Source of the DNA: Piezodorus guildinii
Lineage: Eukaryota > Arthropoda > Insecta > Hemiptera > Pentatomidae
DNA: 64,000 nt
Direction of reading: 5' to 3'
NCBI GenBank assembly: GCA_023052935.1
Contig: CM041293.1
Coordinates: forward strand, 176,505,600 to 176,569,599
Shown: positions 54,286 through 63,524 of the stretch, one piece after another
Numbering within the stretch: position 1 is the first letter of the stretch
Layout: the number at the start of each line of letters is the position of its first letter
The notes under the pieces: generated by a model
What the model was told of the DNA's origin: nothing
The model's database searches: none
The model's input: only the letters and a program-made list of their open reading frames with translations
Position numbers and translations under genes: made by a program

Positions 54286-55030
54286 TTTTTTTAAAAAATA
54301 ATTTATTGAAAATTACAACTGTACTACATAATACAACAAGTAAATAGAAACTTTTTTTTAGAAGAAACTTTATTTATTTACATAATATTTACAATGTACT
54401 ATACACTCAATACAAATATACATGAAAAAAAGACTTATAGAATAACTACCCAATGGTAGCACTCCTGAAACTATTCTAAACTGGAAGGTGTCGAGGCCAT
54501 CTTCTTTTCAGACGCCTCGGAGGATTATCAGGAATCGAAGAGGGAGCAAACATTGAAACTAGTGGGTTAGAGTAGGAGTGGAGTTTTTCATGGAAGGAGG
54601 GATACCTGGTTCGGGCCAAATGGAACATTTAGGTCTTGATGAATGAGTTTATTTGTGACAAAGTAAGCAGCATTGAGGATTTTACGAAGGATTTTGGCTT
54701 CTAAGGATTGGATATGGGAAGAATTCGAGGGTTTAGTAGAGCCCCAAAGGTCAAGTCCGTTAGTCCATATAGGCCTAATGATAGTTATGTATAGGAGTCT
54801 TTTTTATTTAAGTGGAAGATTAGAGCGTTTGTCCAGTAATTGTTGAAACAATCGAAAGCGGCGAGCAGTTCCGAGGATATTGCCTTGTGAGACGCCAGCG
54901 GACTGAACAAAAAGGGATGAATAGGAACTAATGTGATTTATTTTGAAGGATCTGTCAGTGAGATAGGACTGGATGATGAGGAAGTATGTTGGAGGAAGGA
55001 ATTTTCGGAGTTTGTAAAGCACTCCTGGGT
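54286..55030 (-). mobile_element. JOC-2 LINE with large internal deletion
   Basis: Minus strand from an AT-rich 3' UTR through the C-terminal coding region. Near 54880 it jumps from ARRFRLFQQLLDKRSNLP back to the AGVSQGNILG motif and on to MLYKLRKFLPPTYFLIIQSY. About 300 bp including the YADD box are missing. The 72-codon frame 54804-55022 is a fusion of the two sides of the deletion. Confidence 0.85.
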
Positions 55031-55062
55031 GCCTTTATTTTATTATTATTTTTTTTTTAAAA

Positions 55063-55737
55063 TAGATCCTGCCCCCCAGTATCCTTTAATGACATTACCC
55101 TTACTCCAGTTGAACAAATCCGATACCTAGGTCTTCATCTTGACAAGCGCCTTACTTGGAATCCTCACACAAGACTGAAACGACAAGAAACTGCTCGAAG
55201 ATATCGATTACTACAAAACTTACTAGACAAACGTTCAAAACTTCCAGTATATTACAAAAGACTCATTTACATCACTATTATCAGACCTATTTGGACGTAT
55301 GGAATCGAGCTTTGGGGCTCTACGAAACCATCTGATTCCTTCCGCATCCAGTCCCTACAATCCAAAATCTTCGCAAAATCCTGAATGCTCCTTATTTTGT
55401 TACAAATCAACTCATTCATAATGACCTTAACATCCCATTTGTTGCAGACATAGCCCGTGATAGATACTCTTCTTTTCATTCTAAACTCCCTGCCCATACA
55501 AATCCACTTGTCCGTAATTTATCTTCCTTAGATATCCCTGATAACCCTCCAAGGTGACTGAAAAGAAGGTGGCCTCGGGACCTACTACCTTAAACTAGTT
55601 ACTGAAGTGCTACCACTGGGTAATTCTTTCTCAAGACATTTTCATGACTTTTTTTTCATTCCTCATATTTACTTATTGTGTTCTTTAATACAGTTGTAAA
55701 TTACTATAAATAAATAATAAAAAATAAAAAGATTTTA
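55063..55737 (+). mobile_element. JOC-2 LINE 3' part, opposite orientation
   Basis: Starts at the CPPVSFNDITLTPVEQIRYL-like region and ends at the 3' UTR with AATACAGTTGTAAATTACTA and an A-rich tail. Frameshift near 55375. Lies head-to-head with the minus-strand copy at 54286-55030, separated by an AT-rich 30 bp. Confidence 0.85.
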
Positions 55738-56112
55738 AATAGACAAATTATGATTTATTGTTTTGACCAGAAATTTGGTTTTAGACAGATTTGGAACAGT
55801 GGTGTTATTAATTAATTTTATTTATTAATAAGTTGAGCTTCTAGAGGAGAGGGCTTGGAGATCCCAGTGCCTTGTAGTTAGGTCTGAGTGGTGGGCCGGT
55901 ACTCAATAATTGTTTGGTAAGATGTGGGTATTGTATCTGGTTGTAAATAGATAGTTTATAAAAAATGAAACCAGTATTTTTATATACTTGCAGTTTTGAA
56001 AAGGATCCTATGTTTGTGACAGAGAATCGAAACGTCAATAGAGCAAATTAAGTTGAAGTAATTGTTAAAGACCTAAAACTCGAAATAAAAAGTTCGATGA
56101 TTTCGATTATTG

Positions 56113-56118
<6 letters not shown>
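55738..56118. other. No recognised gene or repeat
   Basis: Nothing supportable. GAATCGAAACGTCAATAG near 56024 faintly recalls the Penelope-like motif but lacks CTGANGA. Confidence 0.3.

Positions 56119-56183
<65 letters not shown>
56119..56183. repeat. (TA)n microsatellite
   Basis: About 32 uninterrupted TA units. Confidence 0.95.
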
Positions 56184-56189
<6 letters not shown>

Positions 56190-56474
56190 GAAATTATGCG
56201 AAATCTGACTTTCCACTCCTTCCTCTCCCCAAAGGCCTATAATATAGCGACCTGAGATATTCTTAGGAGACTCCGATGTTGGAGGTAAAAGCTCTTTTGT
56301 GTTTCAGCTTTAGTTATAGGCTTAGGAAAGGGAGAAGAGTTTTCCATCGAACCTTCAGCCCCCATGATAGCAGAGCAAAGTTACCAAATATTCAAATATC
56401 TCAAAGATAACATGAAAGGCACTATATCATTTTGAAATTAAAAAAAGAGCAGCCATTTTGAATGCGGTTATAAT
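56184..56474. other. No recognised gene or repeat
   Basis: Unassigned sequence of mixed composition. Confidence 0.3.
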
Positions 56475-56710
56475 TTTTACTTTCACCCAACAATTTACCA
56501 AAAATATAGTTATTAGAAGAAGTAATTGCAGAAATCGTGAAAAATTCAGTAACCGATTTTCTACATGAATGCACGTTGTAAGGTCCCTTGATTGATTGGC
56601 AAATGGTCTTTATGTAGAAAAGGAAAAAAAAAAACAATTGTGCGGAACATAAACGAGTTTCACTTAACTCCGTTGTTAAAATCAATTTAATAGAAATAAA
56701 ATGAAATGTG
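56475..56710. repeat. Decayed HINE-A ends facing each other
   Basis: 56475-56600 resembles a minus-strand HINE-A 3' end without the palindrome. 56638-56700 is a plus-strand 5' end (GTGCGGAACATAAACGAGTT, CACTTAACTCC). Both diverged. Confidence 0.5.
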
Positions 56711-56720
56711 GATTTAGTAT

Positions 56721-57629
56721 TTTTACTTTCACTTACCTACATATGAAATATATAGTAAGGGAAAGTATTGCGATAGTGAAATTTTTTTTTTTTTTTTAAT
56801 TTCAGTTTTCGACGGCAATACACGTTTTAGGGTCTCCTGAGACCAGATGACCAAGTCTCGAAAAAAGGTCTGTGTGTGGTAAGTCTAGCGCAAAAAACTA
56901 CAAGTCGTACGAATCTGAAATTTCATGTTTAAGACAATTATACGTTTAAAATGTTACAGCAACTTTTTCATCAAAATCGGCCAAGCAAAAGAGACACTTT
57001 ATACCATACATTTTGCACCTTATTATGATTTTCCCGAAAATGCCTCAAACGATTTAGATTAAACTCGCTATATTCATGTAAAATTTAATAGGCTTTAATA
57101 ACATGTAGGTTTCATTCTGATTTAAATATTCTGACAGGGCTTAAATGCTGATATTTCAAATTTTCTTCCTCTAAACTACCTTTAATTTTGTACATTACAA
57201 AAGATTAACCATATCATCTTAATGACATTGATAAAAGACGGCTAAATATACAATTTGGACGAATTTGATGACCGAATGAAGATAAAAGAGAAAAAAACTA
57301 TTTTTTAACGTAATTTTTTTTTTATTTTAGTAACAGTAATACAGACGTATAATATACCGTTGGAAAGAGAAAGATTTTAGAAAAAATATTATCTGATACA
57401 CAGAGATTTAAAAGGTCATATAAAGTAACGAATAGGGAATAAACTTATTACTGATGAACAATTTATCATAGTTATATTATTTAATCTAAGTCATATGTTT
57501 TCAACGAAAATGAATACACGTTTTATTTAAATCAACTTTAAATATTTTTCAGATTGAAGTATATTTAATAGTTTTTTAATTGATTTTAACAGTAAAGGTA
57601 AGTTGAAGTCGTGTGCTGCCCACACCAGA
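56721..57629 (-). repeat. HINE-A copy 19, complete
   Basis: 3' terminus ACTTTCACTTAC at 56725 with long hairpin; short TGTGTGT at 56870; 5' terminus GTGCTGCCCACACCAGA ends at 57629. About 909 bp and moderately diverged. Confidence 0.88.
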
Positions 57630-57633
57630 TTTT

Positions 57634-57840
57634 TAAACACATTTAGAGATAAAAATAAATTGTTAAAGTTAATTAATTAAATTTCAATATAAAGATGTGC
57701 TTTATTGAATAATCTGTTAAATTTTTATCTACATCGGCTTTTCATCACTCTCCATTAACTTTTACAATTCCATTTATAAAACACTTTCTTTTCTAAAATC
57801 TTTAGCTATCCAACGGTATGTTATACATCTATATTACTAT

Positions 57841-57901
<61 letters not shown>

Positions 57902-58407
57902 CATTAAAAATATGGTTACACTTTTCTCCTTTAGTTGCTTATCGAATTCGCTTAATTTGTATATTTAACGGTTATATATCAGTGCTAACAAGATGTAACT
58001 AATTTTTTTAAATCTACAAAATTACAAGTACTTTAGAAGAAGAAAATTTAAAATATCGGCATTTAAGCCCTACCGTACTTTTGTAATCAGAATGAAACCT
58101 ACATCATGTTAAAACCCATGAAATTTTACATCCATGTAGCGAGTTTAATCAAAATTTTTTGAGCTGTTTTAGAGAAAATCGTAAATGAAAAAGTTGTTGT
58201 AACATCTCGGGCGGGGTGTATATTTTCTTAAATATGAAATTTGTATAGGACTTTTCGTTTTCGTCCGGGAGTTACACCTTTTTGCGGGACTTGGTCATTT
58301 GGACTCAGGGAAACGTGTATTTCCGGTAAAAACTCGTATTCTGAAATTTTTAAGTTCGCAATACTTTCCTCTACTATATATTTCATACATAGGCAAGTGA
58401 AAGTAAT
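57634..58407 (+). repeat. HINE-A copy 20, inverted neighbour of copy 19
   Basis: Plus-strand copy starting about 35 bp inside the 5' end and reaching GCAAGTGAAAGTA at 58406. With copy 19 it forms a ~1.7-kb inverted repeat meeting at about 57632. Contains an A55 homopolymer at 57846-57900 where the family normally has a short A-rich stretch. Confidence 0.85.
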
Positions 58408-59296
58408 ATCAATTTGTTAAAAAATATCCTTTTGCACCCTTTAGAAATTAATAACTATATTAATAATAAACCATAGAGTCGTGGTATCACCTATGCTTTA
58501 TTTTTTTGTTGTAATGGATTCGATCTAATTGGATATTTTTGTACTTGTCGACTTATTTATATCACAAGTTTAACGAAATAATGAAATTAAAAAAAAAGAA
58601 GTTTCATATTTCTTGCTTTGTAGGTTTGACTACTACCAGAATAAAATCTTTAATTATGTCGCATTCCAAATGCTTTGCTATCAGAAATAATTTACATTAT
58701 GAGGTTACATGGTGTGGAAGAATCATCGCGGGAAATAGTAGTGACAAATCAACAGTAGTCACAGTTTTGAAAATGTATATTATAATTTATTTTACGAGAG
58801 AATTTGAACTTCCATATTTTTTATTATTGATATTTATGTTGTTTTGTTTTTTTTATTTTGAATATATTTTATTATTATTTTGTGAAATCAGCATTTTTTA
58901 AAAACATTTCGGTAAACATTTTTTTATTGAGTGATTTAATTTCTATGTCCTGTACTGTACATCTTCACTCTAGCTCTGCACAAAGGTTTGTCGTTACAAA
59001 GGCTACCTCCAATAGGACAGGTAACCGGCGATATACCTTATAATTAAGGACAGGTCTAAGAGAAGATTGGATCCGATCTCTGTAGCGAGTAATCTAATAG
59101 GTTTGCTCAGCGTCTCCTTCAACTCCAATGTACGTCTTCAACGCCACGAATCTCAGGATTTGAATGTAGAAGGGCTGATTGTGTTGTCTTGATAGTCTCT
59201 TGTGTGAGATAGGTAGGTATCTGTGTACATTAACTGTGTATACAATCGCGATAGCTCATAGCGTTATCCTTTGTAACAGCGTTTTAACATCTATAT
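58408..59296. other. No recognised gene or repeat
   Basis: The longest stretch without an assigned element in this third of the window. A 120-codon plus frame (58539-58901) ends in a hydrophobic segment (YFLLLIFMLFCFFYFEYILL) but is AT-driven with no family motif. Not called. Confidence 0.35.
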
Positions 59297-59312
59297 TAAG
59301 AATCATATTCTA

Positions 59313-59824
59313 TAATAATAATAATAGGCTTACCGAACCCGAAGGTTCGATGCCGAAACCACCAAACCGGTCAAGCCCAAGCCTCCGAGATCAGCCTTAA
59401 TGCAATCTTCCCATCGACGATTACGCCTACCAGTCGGTTCAGCGAATACCAACTTTCTCGGATCAACTCAATTATATTCAAAGAGTACAAACTCCACAAT
59501 ACCGCGTTGTGCAACCTTCTAAACTCCCCAGTGGACTCATCTCTCTTCGGACCAAATATTTTACGCAGTGCCTTATTTTCGAAAACCTTAAGCCGTTGTT
59601 CATCCTTCAAAGTAAGCGGCCTCGTTTCACATCCGTAAAGAACCGTCGGAAGAATAAAAGTTTCAAAAATTCTAACCTTTAAGTTTTTAGATAGTAGCCG
59701 TGAGCTAAGTAATTTAGCAACTGAATAATAACACGCATTTCCCACCTTTAATCGGGACTTTATTTCTTCCTGGATTTAATTTTTCCTTGTTATCATTAAA
59801 CCTAAATACTTGAATTTCTCTACG
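59313..59824 (-). mobile_element. RTE-1 LINE, deleted copy
   Basis: Minus strand with an (AAT)n tail at 59313-59326. Contains IILPTVLYGCET (mutated to CETRPLTLKDEQ), KIFGPKRDESTGEF and the 3' end, with internal deletions near 59375 and 59460. The 16-bp direct repeat TAAGAATCATATTCTA at 59297-59312 recurs at 60115-60130, beyond the adjacent SINE. Confidence 0.88.
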
Positions 59825-59844
59825 TCTGTCTATGATATAATCTT

Positions 59845-60107
59845 TATTTTATTTATTTATTTAACGTCACTTTATGCTACTATGGCTAATCGGACGATAC
59901 TACAGTGGGAGTCCTAAATTTTGCCTGTCCAGGTTTTATTAGGATAGGGATCTTTAACGAGTACCTGACATCGCACAGGCTCTGGACCACCTTTTAACGT
60001 CCCCTCCGAAGGACGGCGTAGCTAAGGATTTTTTACTTTGATTTGAACCTGTGACCTTTGGCATGGGAGGCTGTTACGCTAGCCACCCAGCTACAAGTGA
60101 TCCCCTC
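59845..60107 (-). mobile_element. SINE-1, minus strand
   Basis: Tail (TTTA)n at 59848-59862, body and head GGGATCACTTGTAGCTGGGT at about 60085-60104. The B box is damaged (TTTGATTTGAACCTGTG, 60038-60054). Its own duplication is imperfect (CTATGATATAA / CCATGATCTAA). Sits at the 5' edge of the RTE-1 insertion. Confidence 0.88.
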
Positions 60108-60249
60108 CATGATCTAAGAATCATATTCTAAGAAATTATTTTTCAACTTGAAAAAATATTTCTTGTTGAATATCGAATAATTAACAGTAATGGTGATCAA
60201 AGAAAGAAGAGATAGTTCGATTGACCGCCGATAAATGCTTTTCAAATAA

Positions 60250-60325
60250 CACGATGTATGCAACACATAACTTTCACTTACTTCTGTTGTTAAAATCGAT
60301 TAGATAACTTAAAAATAAAGTTAAG
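60250..60325 (+). repeat. HINE-A 5' end fragment
   Basis: GTATGCAACACATAACTTTC, ACTTACTTCTGTTG then decayed sequence. Confidence 0.6.
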
Positions 60326-60329
60326 ATTT

Positions 60330-60559
60330 TTAAAAAAAGATATATATTTATTGAAATTAACGAACGACTGTATAATATAATACATTCAGTAAATGTGATA
60401 CGAGACTATACTATCATGATTCACATGTAGAGATACTGCCCATTGGCAGATCTCCAAAAACTAAGGTCTCATTTTCTCTTTTTTCTAGGTCTGATTTTCA
60501 GAAGCCTCGGAGGATTATCAGAGATTGTAGAGGTATAATGAAACTATTTTCAATCTCTG
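60330..60559 (-). mobile_element. JOC-2-like LINE 3' end
   Basis: Minus strand: TCTGATAATCCTCCGAGGCT (end of coding), GCCAATGGGCAGTATCTCTA, CACATTTACTGAATGTATTA and the AT-rich end. Target of the RTE-1 insertion at 60571. Confidence 0.75.
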
Positions 60560-60570
60560 AAGTAAATAAG

Positions 60571-61617
60571 GACCCTCAGAAGCTATATAACATCATGATT
60601 GAACAGGGGATACCTAGAAAGTTAGTAAACCTAGTAGAGATGTGTTTGTCGGAAACATTTCATAAAGTTAGAATCGGTCATAATTACTCCGAGAGATTTG
60701 AGGTGCGATCAGGTTTGAAACAGGGTGACTCCCTTTCACCTGTGTTATTTAATATAGGTTTAGAATATGTCATAGGAAAGGTGATGTGTACTGAGAAAGG
60801 CCTAAATATGGGTGACAAGATTCCGGTTTTGGGGTATGCCGATGATTTGGTACTGCTAGCTGAAGACACGGAAACCATACAACTAAATACAAGTGTGTTA
60901 ATAAAAACCGGTAAACAAATAGGTCTCGAATTAAATACCGATAAGACGAAATATATGATTAGTAGCAGAAATGGTGGCGATCTTGATGATATTAATATTT
61001 CAGGGCATACTTTTGAACACGTACAGAAATTCAAGTATTTAGGTTCAACTATAACTAGAAAAAATGAAATCCAGGAAGAAATAAAGTCCCGGTTAAAGGT
61101 GGGAAATGCGTGTTATTATTCGGTTGCTAAGTTACTTAGTTCGCGGCTTCTATCTAAAAACTTAAAGATTAGAATTTATGAAATTATTATTCTTCCGACG
61201 GTTCTTTATGGATGTGAAACGTGGCCGCTTATTTTGAAGGATGATGAACGGCTTAAGGTTTTCGAAAATATGGTGCTGCGTAAAATATTTGGCCCGAAGA
61301 GAGATGAGCCCACTGGGGAGTTTAGAAGGCTGCACAACGCGGAATTGCGGAGTTTGTACCCTGTGAATATAATTGAGTTGATAGCATCGCGGAGACTCAA
61401 ATGGGCTTGTAAAGTTGTTTGGCTCGGTGAGGAACGGATTCCGAGAAAGTTGGTATTCGCTGAACCGACTGGTAGGCGTCCGAAAGGTAGGCAGAAGCGT
61501 CGATGGGAGGATTGCATTAAGGCTGATCTTGGGGGCTTAGGCTTGACCGGCGAACATTGGACGAGTCTGTGCAGGCGAAGTTTGGTGGTATCGACATTGA
61601 ACCTTCGGGTTCGGTAA
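60571..61617 (+). CDS. RTE-type reverse transcriptase, partial
   Basis: A frame of 359 codons is open from an ATG at 60538, but its first 11 residues come from the target sequence. Element-encoded sequence starts at 60571 (PQKLYNIM). Numbering from 60538: EVRSGLKQGDSLSPVLFN (55-72), the YADD catalytic box (100-103, from nucleotide 60835), LNTDKTKYMISSR (about 130-142), KYLGSTITRKNEIQEEIKSR, LPTVLYGCETWP, KIFGPKRDEPTGEFRRLHNA, then GRRPKGRQKRRWEDC near the end. The apurinic endonuclease and the N-terminal RT part are lost by 5' truncation, so the product, if made, could not retrotranspose. Confidence 0.9.
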   Translation, partial: DPQKLYNIMIEQGIPRKLVNLVEMCLSETFHKVRIGHNYSERFEVRSGLKQGDSLSPVLFNIGLEYVIGKVMCTEKGLNMGDKIPVLGYADDLVLLAEDTETIQLNTSVLIKTGKQIGLELNTDKTKYMISSRNGGDLDDINISGHTFEHVQKFKYLGSTITRKNEIQEEIKSRLKVGNACYYSVAKLLSSRLLSKNLKIRIYEIIILPTVLYGCETWPLILKDDERLKVFENMVLRKIFGPKRDEPTGEFRRLHNAELRSLYPVNIIELIASRRLKWACKVVWLGEERIPRKLVFAEPTGRRPKGRQKRRWEDCIKADLGGLGLTGEHWTSLCRRSLVVSTLNLRVR

Positions 61618-61636
61618 GCCTTTTTTTATTATTATT
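60571..61636 (+). mobile_element. RTE-1 LINE, best preserved copy
   Basis: 5'-truncated, with the 11-bp target-site duplication AAGTAAATAAG at 60560-60570 and 61637-61647. Tail TTTTTTTATTATTATTA. The 3' UTR is only about a dozen bases. Reference copy for the family in this window. Confidence 0.93.
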
Positions 61637-61647
61637 AAGTAAATAAG

Positions 61648-61838
61648 ACGGATTTACTTTCATGTGTTTTTTTTTTTATTTCACGCTCTATTAAAGAGAA
61701 AAAGTCCATTTTATTTCTATTTCGATTCTTTTTAATGTTTATTTCTTAAGGAGGAAAGAAATACTATTATTTTATATCGAAACACTAAAACCTCCTGAGA
61801 ATCATTTAAACTTTTTCTTTATTCCTCGAAGCTATTTC

Positions 61839-61870
<32 letters not shown>

Positions 61871-61895
61871 TGGACAATCCGCTATTAAACAAGGT

Positions 61896-61928
<33 letters not shown>

Positions 61929-62460
61929 GACGGGGGACTTAAAACACTTAAAAAGTGGGTTGGATTGAGAGGGAGCCCACCTCCTTTCAACAAACTCTAG
62001 ACAAGGACCTAGTTAGAACTTTGTAGGAGATAAAAGTTAAATAAAACTACAAACTACGGCTGTATACATTGGGTCCATTGTGTTGCCGCACCGATAGCCA
62101 CGTCTTTCACTCTATAGAAAGGAAACTAATTTCATTCAGATTGGATCTTTCAGTCTTTAACAAAAGTCTAGACTAACAACTTACCAAGTTCAATAAAATG
62201 CTTTCTACTTAGGCAATGTTAATAATCGAGGGCAGTTATTAATAAAAATAAATTTTAGAAAGTGGCACTGAGCTTCTGTAGTTATAGAGTTATAAAGAAG
62301 TCGGTACCACCAAGATGACAAACTTATTACTTTCACTTACTTAAATATAAAAATAGCTGACCCAATAGCCATTTAGTGTCTGAACTATAACTTGGCGAAA
62401 TCGGTCATGCCGTTCACGCGTTATGCGATCACCAAAGGAAAAGGCAATTCAGTTTTATAC
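61648..62460. other. No recognised gene; poly(T) and (TA)n tracts
   Basis: T30 run at about 61842-61871 and (TA)n at 61897-61922. GTTATGCGATCACCAAAGG near 62420 directly precedes MAR-2. Nothing else recognised. Confidence 0.4.
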
Positions 62461-63375
62461 ATACGAGGCATGTTTTTTTAAAATTTTCTTCTTCTAAAGT
62501 ACCTTTAATTTTGTTGATTCTATAAAAAAAACTATATTATCATGTTACTACTGATAAAAAACAGCTATATATATATATATGAATTGAATGATTTCGATAC
62601 CCAACTAAAGGAGAAAACAGAAAAAATATTTTAATTTTTTAATGAATTTTTTTCATTTTTGGACATAAGTACAGTAATATACATGTATGATATACCGTTG
62701 GAAAGCTAAAGATTTTAGAAAAAATATCATCTCATACACAAGCTTTTAAAAGTTAATAGAGAGTGATGAAAAGAAGATAAAACTAAGTGATTATTTTAGA
62801 TAATAATATAATAGATTTTTAAATAAAACACATGTTTCTATAGAAATTCAATTTAAATAATTATTTAAAAATTCTGCAGCTTGACTTCTTAAACGACGTT
62901 GACGAAACATGGGTGGCCTACGTCACACCACAATTAAAACAACAATCCATGGAATGGCGACATTCATCATCACCTATAACAGTGTTTAAGCAAACAATTT
63001 CTGCCCGGAAAATCATGTGCACAGTTTTTTGGGACAGAAAAGGAGTATTGCTAGTGGCGTTTCTGCCTCGTAAAGAGATAATCAATGCTACCATTTTTTC
63101 CTGCACTTGAAGAAACACCTGGGCGGTCGGCGTCTTCAAGACGATAACGAAGTCAAAACATTTGTGATGCAGAGTTTAACAAGTCAGGCGGCAGAATTTT
63201 TTGAGGAGGGTATTCAAAAACTGGTGCCGCGTTATGAAAAGTGCCTCAAAATTCATGGAAATTATGTAGAAAAGTAGATTAAGGTACAGGCTTTCATGTA
63301 AAAATAAAATTATTGCGATATATTTGCACGTCTTTTTTTAATTCCAAAACGGTACTTACTTAAAAAACTTGCCTC

Positions 63376-63379
<4 letters not shown>
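62461..63379 (+). mobile_element. MAR-2 mariner, internally deleted and split by HINE-A
   Basis: Inverted ends ATACGAGGCATGTTTTTTTA (62461-62480) and TTAAAAAACTTGCCTCGTAT (63360-63379). After a HINE-A insertion (about 62480-62870) the transposase is readable: DVDETWVAYVTPQLKQQSME, ARKIMCTVFWDRKGVLLVAF, LPRKEIINA (62895-63090). A deletion then joins to FVMQSLTSQAAEFFEEGIQK and YEKCLKIHGNYVEK (63150-63276). The second and third catalytic Asp are gone. A different mariner lineage from MAR-1. Confidence 0.88.
62482..62870 (-). repeat. HINE-A fragment inside MAR-2
   Basis: Internal 5' half of HINE-A (from TTTTCTTCTTCTAAAGTACC to TTTCTATAGAAATTCAATTT), lacking both termini. It replaces the 5' part of MAR-2 just inside its ITR. 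Confidence 0.8.

Positions 63380-63421
<42 letters not shown>
63380..63421. repeat. (TA)n microsatellite
   Basis: Pure TA run starting at the TA target site of MAR-2; probably expanded from it. Confidence 0.9.
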
Positions 63422-63424
<3 letters not shown>

Positions 63425-63524
63425 AACCGGTCGTGGTTGTCGGCACTGATAGGCAGAACCTCCTTCATTGTAACCTCACCTCTCGTTCCCTAAGTTACCT
63501 TATACCTTAGTAGTAATTGCATTT

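Noticed and set aside
58539..58901. 120-codon frame with a hydrophobic C-terminus
   Set aside because: AT-rich sequence readily gives F/I/L/Y-rich frames; no family motif, no neighbouring gene structure.
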